From assembly GCA_017853435.1 (NCBI GenBank), contig JAFMJN010000003.1:1-34410 (forward strand): a DNA stretch of 34,410 bases. Reading direction: 5' to 3'. Under the pieces are notes generated by a model, which was not told where the DNA came from, did no database searches, and was given only the letters and a program-made list of their open reading frames with translations. Positions 1 to 9,835 of the stretch are shown piece by piece. Origin of the DNA: Planctomycetota bacterium. Lineage in GTDB: Bacteria; Planctomycetota; GCA-002687715; CAIWVZ01. Made by a program: the position numbers and the translations under genes. Numbering within the stretch: the first letter of the stretch is position 1; the number at the start of each line of letters is the position of its first letter.

Positions 1-92
1 CTTGAACCCGCGATCGGGGATTGCCAACATCCCCCTCCCCCGGAGGCGCGCCGTTCCTCGGACGCCTCCCCAGACCACATCGGACACGAGCC

Positions 93-254
93 ATGGCCAA
101 GAAGGACAGCTACGAGATCGTCTTCCTCACCTGCACCGAAACGGGTGAGCGCAACTACACCGTGCGCCGCAAGCTCAAGGGCACCAAGCTCGAGCTCATG
201 AAGTACTGCCCGAAGCTTCGCAAGCACACGAAGCACATCGAGAAGAAGAAGTAG
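93..254 (+). CDS. rpmG: 50S ribosomal protein L33
   Basis: MAKKDSYEIVFLTCTETGERNYTVRRKLKGTKLELMKYCPKLRKHTKHIEKKK matches the L33 pattern (RNY...LELMKYCP..RKHT.H.E). ATG at 93 preferred over the upstream in-frame ATG at 21. Confidence 0.95.
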   Translation: MAKKDSYEIVFLTCTETGERNYTVRRKLKGTKLELMKYCPKLRKHTKHIEKKK

Positions 255-260
255 TCGCAC

Positions 261-278
261 CGCGGCGGAAAAGCCGCG
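261..278. terminator. Short hairpin between convergent rpmG and cutA (possible terminator)
   Basis: cgcggc-ggaaaa-gccgcg, 6-bp stem in the 29-nt convergent gap. No T-tract. Confidence 0.35.
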
Positions 279-283
279 ATCGG

Positions 284-622
284 TCACGAGGGTCGGACGG
301 ACGTTCGTACCCAGTCCATGTAGGCGGGCCATCCCGTTTCAACGGCGACGGCGACCATCATCGGACACTCCCACGGATGAAGCGCGCGGACGGCGGCCAT
401 GACGGCCTCCCACCGCGCGCGCGTCGTTTTGATCATCAGCAGGTCTTCGACGCCCCGACAGGTCTCCCCATTCCACACGTAGGTGGAGGCGACGGCGGGC
501 AAACGAAGCACGCATGCCGCTAGCCGATCCGCGACGAGAGCGTCGGCGATCTTCGTCCCCGTCTCCGCATCGGGCACCGAAACCCAGCCCGTGAAGACGT
601 CGTCGCCCGCGCCCGAAATCAC
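284..622 (-). CDS. cutA: CutA1-like divalent-cation tolerance protein
   Basis: LAACVLRLPAVASTYVWNGET...EDLLMIKTT...HPWECPMMVAV matches the CutA1 pattern. GTG start at 622 overlaps the lolD stop (GTGA). Confidence 0.9.
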   Translation of the reverse strand: MISGAGDDVFTGWVSVPDAETGTKIADALVADRLAACVLRLPAVASTYVWNGETCRGVEDLLMIKTTRARWEAVMAAVRALHPWECPMMVAVAVETGWPAYMDWVRTSVRPS

Positions 623-1341
623 GTCGGCGCCTCGGACGGTGCGGCCACGGTCCGTCCGTCTTCGAGATGCACGCGACGGGAGGCCGCGTCCGCCATACGG
701 ATGTCGTGGGTCACTACGACGAAAGTCTGCCCCATGTCGCGATTGAGTTCTCTGAAGAGAGCGTGAACACCGCTCGCCGTCTTCGGATCGAGATTCCCCG
801 TCGGTTCGTCGCAGAACACGATGCGCGGACGGTTCATGAGCGCGCGCGCGATGGCGACGCGCTGGCGTTCTCCGCCCGACAACTGATCCGGCTTGTGACG
901 CAATCTCGACGAAAGGCCGACCCGGTCGAGCAATTCCCTCGCCCGCGCTTCGCGCGCCGCGCGTCCTTCCGGAGCTCGATGGATCAAACCGGTTCCGGAA
1001 GCCACCAGCGCGGGGAACATCACGTTCTCGAGCGCCGTGAATTCCGGAAGCAGGTAATAAAACTGGAAGACGAACGCGATCTCCGACGCGCGCACCGCGT
1101 TGCGACGCACGTCCGGAGCCCGAGCCAAGTCCACGCCGTCGAGCAATACTTCGCCCGAGGTCGGTCGATCGAGCAAACCGAGGATGTGGAGCAACGTCGT
1201 CTTTCCGGAGCCCGACATTCCCATGACGGCGAGGAGTTCTCCCGACTCGACCGCGAGATCGACGCCCTTCAGAATGTCGAGGCGCTCGCCCGCCACGTCG
1301 AAGGAACGAGTCACCGCACGCGCTTCGTAGATGGTGCTCAC
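619..1341 (-). CDS. lolD: ABC transporter ATP-binding protein, LolD/MacB-like
   Basis: Walker A GMSGSGKTT, signature LSGGERQRVAIARAL, Walker B RIVFCDEPTGNLD. Adjacent to an FtsX-type permease. GTG start. Confidence 0.85.
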   Translation of the reverse strand: MSTIYEARAVTRSFDVAGERLDILKGVDLAVESGELLAVMGMSGSGKTTLLHILGLLDRPTSGEVLLDGVDLARAPDVRRNAVRASEIAFVFQFYYLLPEFTALENVMFPALVASGTGLIHRAPEGRAAREARARELLDRVGLSSRLRHKPDQLSGGERQRVAIARALMNRPRIVFCDEPTGNLDPKTASGVHALFRELNRDMGQTFVVVTHDIRMADAASRRVHLEDGRTVAAPSEAPT

Positions 1342-1342
1342 G

Positions 1343-2659
1343 TCATTGATCCTTCAGGCAGCGCACCGGGTCGAGGCGTGCGGCGGCCGCCGCCGAAATC
1401 GCCCCCGCGAGGGTCGCGAGCAGGAACGCTCCGAGGGCGACGCCTCCGATCCACTCGGGCTCCATCCGCGTCGGGATGTCCTTGAACCGATAGATCTCCG
1501 CGGAAAAGACCTCGATGTTGAGCGGTGGGCGCGCGAGGAAATCCTTGATGGCGTTGACGTTCGCCGCGATCAGGAGCCCGAGAACGGTTCCGAGCACCGA
1601 ACCGACGAGACCGATGAACGCCCCGCAACCGAGGAACACCAAAGTCACGCGCCGGGACGACATCCCCATGCTGCGTAGAATCCCGATGTCCTTCCGTTTC
1701 TCGGAAACCATCATGTTCAGAATGCCGAGAATCGATCCCGCCGCAACCGCGATGATGAAGAACAGGATGATGACGATGATCATCTTCTCGACTTTGATCG
1801 CGCCGAGCAGAGTGCGGTTCTTTTCTTCCCACGTGACGACTTCGAGGGTCGGGTAGGAAGCCGCGAGACGGCGCTTCACCTCCTGAACCTTCGAAGGATC
1901 CGCGACTTTCGCCTGAACGGTACTGCAGTCGGGGCGCGTCTTGTCCCCCGCGTAAACCACGTTGCCGAAATCGTGGGACGTCATGTAGACGTACAGCGAG
2001 TCGTAGTCTTCGCGCCCCGAGTCGAAACAGGCCACGAGCCGGAACGTCTTGTTCGAAGACGCGAACGTCGTTTCACCTTGTTCGTTGTTCTTCAGCGTGA
2101 CGCTGACCACCTGCACGTCGTCGCCGATGCGGAGATCCAACGCATCCGCGAGCGACGTCCCCATCATGAGCCCCGGCACCACCTGATCGGCGAACGGATC
2201 GTCGAGAACGGCGTCGGGAGTCCTCAGATGGGCGTGTTCGGGTCGAAGGTTTTCGGTCATCATTCGCCGCAGCGGAATCACCGCGGCCTCGCGGCGGAAG
2301 TCGATACCCGTAATGCGGACCGGCAGTTGTTTCGATCCACCGATGGCCCGAGTGTTCGCGACCATCCCGAGCGCCTGACGATGCGGTGCCAGCGCGACGA
2401 CGTCGCCTCCGGCCTTCTCCATCTCCCCACCGAGGACCCGTTCGACTTCGGCGAGATGACGCGTCACGGCGTATCCGCGAATCGACAGCGTGAGGTCGGA
2501 CTCGGTGCCGCGGACGTGAGCTTTGACACGATCCTGGAAGCCGTCCATGACGGAGACGACGACGGTGTTCGCCGCCACGCCGATCGCGACGAACAACATC
2601 GCCCAAAACGAGACGCGCCGCGACGACACGTAGCGCAGCACCAACGTCAGGACATCCAT
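1343..2659 (-). CDS. ABC transporter permease, LolC/LolE (FtsX) family
   Basis: N-terminal TM (FWAMLFVAIGVAANTVVVSVMDGF), periplasmic domain, C-terminal TMs with MMVSEKRKDIGILRSMGMSSRRV. One nt from lolD. Confidence 0.85.
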   Translation of the reverse strand: MDVLTLVLRYVSSRRVSFWAMLFVAIGVAANTVVVSVMDGFQDRVKAHVRGTESDLTLSIRGYAVTRHLAEVERVLGGEMEKAGGDVVALAPHRQALGMVANTRAIGGSKQLPVRITGIDFRREAAVIPLRRMMTENLRPEHAHLRTPDAVLDDPFADQVVPGLMMGTSLADALDLRIGDDVQVVSVTLKNNEQGETTFASSNKTFRLVACFDSGREDYDSLYVYMTSHDFGNVVYAGDKTRPDCSTVQAKVADPSKVQEVKRRLAASYPTLEVVTWEEKNRTLLGAIKVEKMIIVIILFFIIAVAAGSILGILNMMVSEKRKDIGILRSMGMSSRRVTLVFLGCGAFIGLVGSVLGTVLGLLIAANVNAIKDFLARPPLNIEVFSAEIYRFKDIPTRMEPEWIGGVALGAFLLATLAGAISAAAAARLDPVRCLKDQ

Positions 2660-2692
2660 GGCGGAATCCTAACGCTCCCCGCCCATTCTCCC

Positions 2693-4261
2693 CTAAGGCA
2701 GAGGAACTTCGGTACGCAGACGCCGAACCGGGAGCGGGCGTCGATCGAGGTATCGGCGGACGTCCTCGAGTTCGGGCGCCACCTTGCGCGGACCGGATCG
2801 CGGCCGATCTCCGCCCTGCGGCACGTTTCCGGCGACGATCTCGGGAAGGGCGTTCTCGAGGGCCATCGTTTCGATGATCGCGAGATGGATCGCGGCGGGC
2901 CCCCACCACGAAGCGGCGACCCCGAGGTCGTCGAGCATCACCTGCAGGCGCGCCCCGGCCCAACGACGCAGCGGTCGATCGCCGAGCGCGGCCATCGCGA
3001 GCACCTCTTCGGAGAGGGCGGTGAGCGCATCGTTCCGCTTCTCGGTACGCAACGCTTCCATCTCGGGGACGATCCCCACGCCTCTCCGGTAGACGGCGCC
3101 GAACACCGCGGCGAGCCGCACGCCCGCATCGGTATCGTCGAGCATCGGGATGCGTCCTTTCGGCAACGGCGTTCCCGTCACGGATGCGACGATGCAGGCG
3201 GCCGTCCTGACGCGCTCGTTGCGATCCGCGAAGGCCTCGTTCGGAATTCCGGATGGAGGCTCGACGGCGAAAAGAAGCCCGGCGAGCGCCGCGGCGCGAA
3301 CATCTTCGTGGGGATCCGCCAGCGCCGACTCGACGCGCAATCGCCCCGCTCCGACGAGCACCGCGACGGCGCGACTCCGCACTCCCGGATCGCCGTCCTT
3401 GTGGACGCCGATGTCCGCCAACGCCGCTTTCGCCGACGCGTCTCCGACCGCCGCGACACCGAAGATCGCATGTTTGCGCACCGACGGATCTTCGTCTCCA
3501 CAGCGTGCGAGCAGGACGGGAACCACCTCCGCTCCGCCGATCGACGCGAGGGCGAGCACCGCCGCGCGCCGTACGCGATCGTCCGGCGTCGATGCGCCTC
3601 GAATCGCGAGTGCCGCATGCCGATCGCCGCCCGAGAGTCCGATCGCCGTGAGAAGCGACGCGGGCGGTACCGAAGAGGCCCCCGAAATCATCTCCGACGC
3701 GGCACGTGAGACCGCGTCGGGGCCGAGGGCTCCGAGCGCGATCAGCGCCGCGGCTCGGGCCCGCGATTCCTTGCCGTCGCGTCGAAGAGCTTCGAGACTC
3801 GGAACGGCGGCGACGTCGCCGAGAACCCCGAGCGCGACCGCCGCCGAAATCGGATCTCCGCGAAGCCGACCTTCGACGACCGCGCGGAGAGACGGCACGG
3901 TCTCCTCCGCCCGCATCGCTGCGAAGACCAGCGCGGCTTGACACGCGAAGAGGTGATTGCCGCTCCCGAGCTCGTTGCGAAGCGGCGCGATCACCCGAGG
4001 CCCCATCCGCGCCAAGCGATGGCGCAACTCCACCCGTTCGACGCCCGACCCGGCGCGGATCAACCGGAACACCGTCTTCAGAGCGTCGGCGGAAACCTCG
4101 CCGGCCACCCCCTCGTACGCCTCCGCTTCGAAGCGCCCCTGAGCGGCCCCTCCACAACCCATGGAGGCTGCCGCGAAGACGACCCACAAGAGCCCCCTGC
4201 GCGGCGAGACGGCTCCGTGGAAAACTCTGTGGAAAAAATGTCGGGTTCGCGTGGAAGTCAC
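2693..4261 (-). CDS. HEAT-repeat protein, probable lipoprotein
   Basis: Repeated helical motifs (VRRAAVLALASIGGAEVVPVLLARCGDEDPSVRKHAIFGVAAVG). N-terminal hydrophobic stretch ending AASMGC resembles a lipobox. GTG start, exact start uncertain. Confidence 0.8.
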   Translation of the reverse strand: MTSTRTRHFFHRVFHGAVSPRRGLLWVVFAAASMGCGGAAQGRFEAEAYEGVAGEVSADALKTVFRLIRAGSGVERVELRHRLARMGPRVIAPLRNELGSGNHLFACQAALVFAAMRAEETVPSLRAVVEGRLRGDPISAAVALGVLGDVAAVPSLEALRRDGKESRARAAALIALGALGPDAVSRAASEMISGASSVPPASLLTAIGLSGGDRHAALAIRGASTPDDRVRRAAVLALASIGGAEVVPVLLARCGDEDPSVRKHAIFGVAAVGDASAKAALADIGVHKDGDPGVRSRAVAVLVGAGRLRVESALADPHEDVRAAALAGLLFAVEPPSGIPNEAFADRNERVRTAACIVASVTGTPLPKGRIPMLDDTDAGVRLAAVFGAVYRRGVGIVPEMEALRTEKRNDALTALSEEVLAMAALGDRPLRRWAGARLQVMLDDLGVAASWWGPAAIHLAIIETMALENALPEIVAGNVPQGGDRPRSGPRKVAPELEDVRRYLDRRPLPVRRLRTEVPLP

Positions 4262-4420
4262 TGGACGCCGGGCCTTTGCGACTGTACGCTGCGCGCCTCG
4301 ATCCGAAGGAATTTTCGAACTTCTTCGGTCGAAGGAGCCCCCGCTTGCAGACCCTGCGACTCACGTCGGCCGCGAACCGTGGAAATCACACGTTCGACGG
4401 CCCGATCATCAACGACGCGC

Positions 4421-7400
4421 TCAGTTGACTTCGGCACGTTCCTTCCCTTCGCGACGCGACGCCACCGTCTCCACGGTCCGGGCGACGATCGCGGCCAAGT
4501 CGGGGAGTTCGAAGGGCTTGTTCAGCACGTAGTCGATCCCTCGTACGCGCGCTTCCCGCGGATCGATTTCCGTCCCCCATCCCGTCACGAGAACGACCCC
4601 AACGGACGGGTCCTTCCGACGGACTCCGGCGGCGAGTTCCCATCCGTTCACGGGCAACATGCCGAGATCCGTCAAGACGACGTCGTGACTCCGTTTCGAA
4701 AAGAGGACGAGCGCTTCGCGACCGTCGCCCGCCGTGTCGACCTCGGCACCGAAGCCCGAGAGGATGTCCGCGATCACGAGGCGCACCGACGTCTCGTCGT
4801 CGACGACGAGCACCCGTCGCCCCGCGAGGAGCCCCGTCGGCGCCGCGGCGGACTCGACGCGCGGAGACGGAGCCGCGTCGACTTTCGGCAACGTCACGCG
4901 CATGCGTGTTCCGCTTCCGACGCGACTATCGACGGCGATGCTCCCTCCGTGACGCGTCACGATGCCCCACACGACGCTCATGCCGAGGCCGGACCCTTCG
5001 GTCGAGGTGGTGAACCACGGATCGAAGATGCGTTCACGCACCTCTTCGGTCATGCCGACGCCCGTATCCGAAACGGTCGCGACGACCGTTTCGCCATCGA
5101 CGACCGCGGTCAGTGCGAGTTCACCGCCCGCGGGCATCGCCTTCACGGCGTTCAGCGCGAGATTCGTGAAGACCTCGCGCAATTCCGCGGGATTCCCGCG
5201 CACCCACGCATCACGCGCCGATTCGACGGTGACGGCGATGCGGATTCCGCGACGCAACGCGTCGCCTTCCCAACGCGTGCGCGTGAATTCGACGACGTCG
5301 GAAAGAAGCCCGCCGACGTCGACCGTTTCGGCGTCGGAGTCGCGCCGCGTGCGCGCGAAATCCTGAAGACGTCGAACCACCACGGCCCCGTCGCGCGCCG
5401 CCTTCGCGATCGTCGCCACGGCGGTCGCGTGCTCGGCCGAAAGTCCGCGAGTCTCGAGTTCTTGGGCGCGTCCGAGGATCGCCGCGAGCAGATTGTTGAA
5501 GTCGTGCGCGACGCCGCCCGAAAGATCGCCCACCAGTTTCAAACTCTCGTTGCGACGACGTTCGCGCTCGAGTCGAGCTCGATCCATCGCCACGGCCGCC
5601 TGAGCGGCCAACGCCTCGAGGATGTCGAGATCGGTTCCGGAGAAATGCCCCGTGTTGAGACGGTGGTCGACGTAGAGCAAGCCGCGGATGCGTCCGTCCC
5701 ACGTCATGGGTGCGGCCATGACGGATCGCAGCTCGAGCGTGGTGACCGACGATGCGGGATCGAGCGTCCCGTCGGACATCGCATTGTCGAATCGCCGTCC
5801 CGTTCCCGATCGCAACGTCTCGTCGACGATTTTCCGCGACACCTGCGATTCGGGATCCTCGATCGGCTCTTGGGCGGCGGTGCGCGCCGACGGAATGCGT
5901 AGACGTCCCTTCTCGTCGACCATGACGAGAAAGGCCCGTTCGGCCTTGAACAGGTGGACGAGACCGTCACAGATGCGGACGTGGAGTTCGGCGTCGTTCC
6001 CCGCTTCCGCGAGACTACGCGCGACTTCGAGAACCCCGCGCAGACCGTCGCCCCGATCGCGTCGCGCGGGAACGTCGCCGCGCTCCGCTTCGAACAACGC
6101 GTCCTTCAATCCACCGAGGAACCGAGAGACCGACTCGTCGTCCACGCGCGGCCTGCGCTTGCGCACTTCGTCGCCGAGATCCGCCACCTCGCGTCGGAAC
6201 GCGACGACCGACGGCAGCGCAATCAACGCCGCCATCGTCGTTCGGTCGGTAAGCCCGAAGGCGACGCGCTCGAGTGCTTCGAACGCGTCGTGGAACGCCG
6301 CGCGCGCACGATGCGGCTCCTCCAATTCCCGGTAAACGGTGCCCGCCGCCGCGGAAGCGAGAAACCGCGCCCAATGCATACCCGCCCGCTCGGCGGCGGT
6401 CGCGGCCTCCGCCAAGAGCGGCGCGGATTCCCGACAGGCGGCTTCCCCCGTGCGGCAGGCGGCCGCCCCGACGACCTCGGCGGCCGCGCACCGCACTTCG
6501 ATTTCCGTCGCCGCCTTCAAAATCTCGATCGCCTTCGCGAACGCATCCCCCCATCGGCCGCGGAGGAAGTCGGCCTGAGCCACGACGAGCCGTGCATCGC
6601 GGCGATCGTCGTCCCCCGCACCGGGAGCACGCGTCGCCCGTGCGGCGGCCATGAGCGCGCCCTCGGCGTCCTGTTCGACCAACGCACAACGCGCTTCCAA
6701 AAGTGCGGTCTTCGCCGCCAAAGTGTGCGCGCCGCGTCGCGTTTCGACCCGCCGCAAGACTTCGGCGTGGCGTCGCGCGTCCGCCGCCTTGCCGAACGTC
6801 GCGAGAACATCCGCGAGATTGAAGCGCCGAACGAGCGCTCCCGCGATGTTGCCGAGACTACGATCGAGCCGCTCCGATTCGCGATAGTGCCGCTCGGCTT
6901 CGTCCGCCGCTCCCTGCATGAACGCGACGGCTCCGAGATTGTTCAACACCATGGCCTGCCCCGCGATGTCGCCGATGCGGCGATAGAGCACGAGAGCGCG
7001 CGCGTAATGCCGGGCGGCGGCGTCGAGCTCGCGGCGTTCGAAGTGAATGTTCGCGAGCGAGATCCACGAAGCCCCTTCCCGCGAGGTCTGACCGGCCTGA
7101 CGACGCAGGCGCAAACTGGCGGTGAACTGTTCGATCGCCTCCGCGGTCCGACCGCGACGCCGGAGGACCACGCCCAAACTGTTCGCGCTGTCGGCCCACC
7201 CGAGCAGATCGCAACGCTGGCGGCGCAACGGCAACGCGCGGCGGAAACACGCTTCCGCGGTTTCGAGATCGTTCAACGCGAGCGACGCGTTGCCGAGCAT
7301 GTGTTCGATCGAGCCGACGAGATCGGGATCGATCGACCCCGCCGCGGCCTCACGTGCGGCCCGCAAGCGTACGACCGCCGATTCCGGACGCCCCTGCGCC

Positions 7401-9835
7401 CGTTCGAGATCGCCGAGCAACGCGAGGTAACGCGCCAAGGCCGGACGTTCGGGCGAATCGGCTTCGACGTCCGGAGCCGTCCACGCGCCGGCCCCGGTTG
7501 AGAACGCCGAGGGAAACAGGCGTTTCGCCCACGAGGCGGGTGCATCGAGTTCAATCGCGGCTTCGGCGTGTCGGCCCGCACGCAAGAGCATCCCGGAGAG
7601 TTCGATCGTGATCTCGGTGCGGTCGAGGTCCGACAGCGTGCGACTCCCGGACAACAATCCGCGCAGACAGCGATGCGCCGTCGACGCGTCGTCCTCGCGC
7701 ATCGCGAGTCGGGCGCGGCGGAGGATCCACTCGATGTCGATCGCGGGGTGCGACGATCGGCTCGACTCCAAGACACGACGCGCTTCCGCGGCATCGCCGC
7801 GGGCGAGCAGCACGTCGAAGAGATGGAGGCCCGCGACCCGCACGAACCAGACCGGTCCGTCGACGCATCCATGGGCGGCCTCGAGCAGAGCGACCGCTTC
7901 GACTTCGCGTCCCGATCGGCGCAACGACGTCGCTTCGTCGAGCACCTTGTCGAACGTGCCTTCAAAAATCCCGCCCTTCAGGCGATGAAGAAGGACGTCG
8001 TGACGCGGTGCCTCGGTCGCCTCGAGGGCACGCGACAAACGCGCGTGAGCCTCCGCGTCGGCGTCGCGAGCGAGTCGCTCGGCGACGTCGGCATCCGCGA
8101 GAGCCACCCCTTCGGCCACGCGGACGGCCTCCCCCGTTCCGACCAACTCCGCGACACCACGTTCGGCGGCGGCCTCGCCGTGGAGAACGTCGAGGACGGC
8201 CCGCGAAACGGCGCCCGCGGCGAGCGCGAGCGTCGCCGCGACGGCCCGCGCCTCCGTGCCGAGCACCGCGATCCGTCCTTCGAGACGCCCCGAGGCCGCG
8301 ATCACGTCGGCGAGGGACACGCCGCGCGCGAGAAGATTCAGTCCGTCGACGACCGCCCCGGGGCAGCCACCCGCTTCGGCGACCAACGTGGCGACGGCCG
8401 CGGGATCGTCGAAGTCCGGTGCCGCCGCGCGCGCGAGCAGCGTCGCTTCCTGCCGTGACATCGGAGGAACGGGGACGACCGTCGCGGCGCCCGGGGCGGC
8501 ATCGCTCTCGAACCACGCACGCTGGCGCGCGTCGGCGAGCCCGACCGGGTCGTATGCGACCAAAACTTGAACCGTCGCCCCCGGCCGGGATCCGTCCGGG
8601 TCTTCCGCCAATTGACGGAAAAGACGTTGAAAGACGTCGCGACTCGCGGCGTCGCAACGCTCGAAGTCGTCGAGCACGAGCACCGTTCGCCTGCGGGACG
8701 CCCGCGACAGAAGTGCGTCGGCGAGCCGATCGAAGATGCCGTCCCGTTCCTTCCCCGACGCCCCGTCGAGAAGGCCGTCGAAGCCGGAGCTTCGATCCTC
8801 GGCGGTCTCGAGCATGGCGAGCAACCGCCGTACGGGCCCGAGCGTCGCACCCGACGCGGAGGCACCGTCGAACCGATCGCGCAACACGCGGACTCCGCTC
8901 GCCGACAGCGACGCCGCGGTCTTCGACAAAAGTCGACTTTTACCGGATCCCGATCCGCCCCGCACGGCGACGACGGAAGAGGGGCGCGGACTCCCCGCCC
9001 GCAGGGAGGGCGGGAACGCGCGAAGGACACGGTCGAGCAACACGCCGTGACGCACCCAAGGCGGACGACGACGCACCGCCGATTTCGGGAGGCGACCGAG
9101 CAACGCCGTCGCCGCCCGAACGTCGCCGGGACGACGTGTCGGATCGGTCGACAAGCAGGCGGCGAGGAACGGCGCCAACGGACCCGCGACGTCGTTCGGA
9201 ACGGTCGCGGGGTCGGTCGTCGGAACACCCGTCAGAAGTTCGGCGACCGTCGCGCCGAGCGACCAGAAATCCGCGCGACGATCGGGCCCGGATCGTCCCG
9301 CGTAGGCTTCCGGGGCCGCATAGGCGGGCGTCCCGCGTCCGACGCCGCCCGCGCCCGCCGCGAGGTCGAGATCGAGCAACACGACGCGCCCGTCGGACGG
9401 ATCGAATTGCAGATTGGCGGGTTTGACGTCGAGGTGGACGAATCCGCGATCGTGCAGTTCGCGAAGAGCGTCGAGACACCCGTAGGCCACGTCGACGACC
9501 GCCTCGGGCAGAAGGGCTCCATGCGCCGCGAGATTCCTCCCCGGCGCCTTCTCCATCGCGAGCCACGTCACGTCGAACGCCGCATCCACGCCGAAGTCGA
9601 TCGCGCGGACGAAACCGGGATGATCGATATCGGAAAGGATGCGCCACTCCTGCGCGAGACGCGCGGGGCGTCCCGACGCGAGGTCGCGACCTTCGACCGC
9701 CTTCACGACGCACGGCTCGCCGCCCGTCCAACGATCGAACGCGACGACCACGCGCGAATCCGCTCCGTGAAGCACGGAGAGAATCTCGAACCGCCGTCCG
9801 AGGACGGATCCGACTTCGATGTGGTTGAGGCTCAC
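4421..9835 (-). CDS. Multidomain signalling protein: Ser/Thr protein kinase - P-loop NTPase - TPR - GAF - histidine kinase - receiver
   Basis: Kinase: VVKAVEG lysine, FVHLDVKPANL, GTPAYAAPE. P-loop GGSGSGKS (~8936-8959). Walker B TVLVLDDFE. Several TPRs (SLGVVLRRRGRTAEAIEQFTASLRLRR). GAF (~5575-6020). H-box VAHDFNNLL (His codon 5504-5506). HATPase DTGVGM...GSGLGMSVVWGIV. REC VLVVDDE...VVLTDLGM...NKPF (~4440-4830). Confidence 0.9.
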   Translation of the reverse strand: MSLNHIEVGSVLGRRFEILSVLHGADSRVVVAFDRWTGGEPCVVKAVEGRDLASGRPARLAQEWRILSDIDHPGFVRAIDFGVDAAFDVTWLAMEKAPGRNLAAHGALLPEAVVDVAYGCLDALRELHDRGFVHLDVKPANLQFDPSDGRVVLLDLDLAAGAGGVGRGTPAYAAPEAYAGRSGPDRRADFWSLGATVAELLTGVPTTDPATVPNDVAGPLAPFLAACLSTDPTRRPGDVRAATALLGRLPKSAVRRRPPWVRHGVLLDRVLRAFPPSLRAGSPRPSSVVAVRGGSGSGKSRLLSKTAASLSASGVRVLRDRFDGASASGATLGPVRRLLAMLETAEDRSSGFDGLLDGASGKERDGIFDRLADALLSRASRRRTVLVLDDFERCDAASRDVFQRLFRQLAEDPDGSRPGATVQVLVAYDPVGLADARQRAWFESDAAPGAATVVPVPPMSRQEATLLARAAAPDFDDPAAVATLVAEAGGCPGAVVDGLNLLARGVSLADVIAASGRLEGRIAVLGTEARAVAATLALAAGAVSRAVLDVLHGEAAAERGVAELVGTGEAVRVAEGVALADADVAERLARDADAEAHARLSRALEATEAPRHDVLLHRLKGGIFEGTFDKVLDEATSLRRSGREVEAVALLEAAHGCVDGPVWFVRVAGLHLFDVLLARGDAAEARRVLESSRSSHPAIDIEWILRRARLAMREDDASTAHRCLRGLLSGSRTLSDLDRTEITIELSGMLLRAGRHAEAAIELDAPASWAKRLFPSAFSTGAGAWTAPDVEADSPERPALARYLALLGDLERAQGRPESAVVRLRAAREAAAGSIDPDLVGSIEHMLGNASLALNDLETAEACFRRALPLRRQRCDLLGWADSANSLGVVLRRRGRTAEAIEQFTASLRLRRQAGQTSREGASWISLANIHFERRELDAAARHYARALVLYRRIGDIAGQAMVLNNLGAVAFMQGAADEAERHYRESERLDRSLGNIAGALVRRFNLADVLATFGKAADARRHAEVLRRVETRRGAHTLAAKTALLEARCALVEQDAEGALMAAARATRAPGAGDDDRRDARLVVAQADFLRGRWGDAFAKAIEILKAATEIEVRCAAAEVVGAAACRTGEAACRESAPLLAEAATAAERAGMHWARFLASAAAGTVYRELEEPHRARAAFHDAFEALERVAFGLTDRTTMAALIALPSVVAFRREVADLGDEVRKRRPRVDDESVSRFLGGLKDALFEAERGDVPARRDRGDGLRGVLEVARSLAEAGNDAELHVRICDGLVHLFKAERAFLVMVDEKGRLRIPSARTAAQEPIEDPESQVSRKIVDETLRSGTGRRFDNAMSDGTLDPASSVTTLELRSVMAAPMTWDGRIRGLLYVDHRLNTGHFSGTDLDILEALAAQAAVAMDRARLERERRRNESLKLVGDLSGGVAHDFNNLLAAILGRAQELETRGLSAEHATAVATIAKAARDGAVVVRRLQDFARTRRDSDAETVDVGGLLSDVVEFTRTRWEGDALRRGIRIAVTVESARDAWVRGNPAELREVFTNLALNAVKAMPAGGELALTAVVDGETVVATVSDTGVGMTEEVRERIFDPWFTTSTEGSGLGMSVVWGIVTRHGGSIAVDSRVGSGTRMRVTLPKVDAAPSPRVESAAAPTGLLAGRRVLVVDDETSVRLVIADILSGFGAEVDTAGDGREALVLFSKRSHDVVLTDLGMLPVNGWELAAGVRRKDPSVGVVLVTGWGTEIDPREARVRGIDYVLNKPFELPDLAAIVARTVETVASRREGKERAEVN

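Noticed and set aside
1-40. Possible tRNA 3' fragment at the left edge (gaacccgcgatcgggga...tccccctccccc)
   Set aside because: A GGGGA/TCCCC arm is present, but the loop TTGCCAACA is not a TTCRANY T-loop and is 9 nt. The rest is outside the window, so it cannot be supported.
3938-5902. 654-aa plus-strand ORF (also 1973-3709, 5954-7501, 8567-9883, 16405-17742)
   Set aside because: All lie antisense to strongly supported minus-strand genes and show no recognisable motifs.
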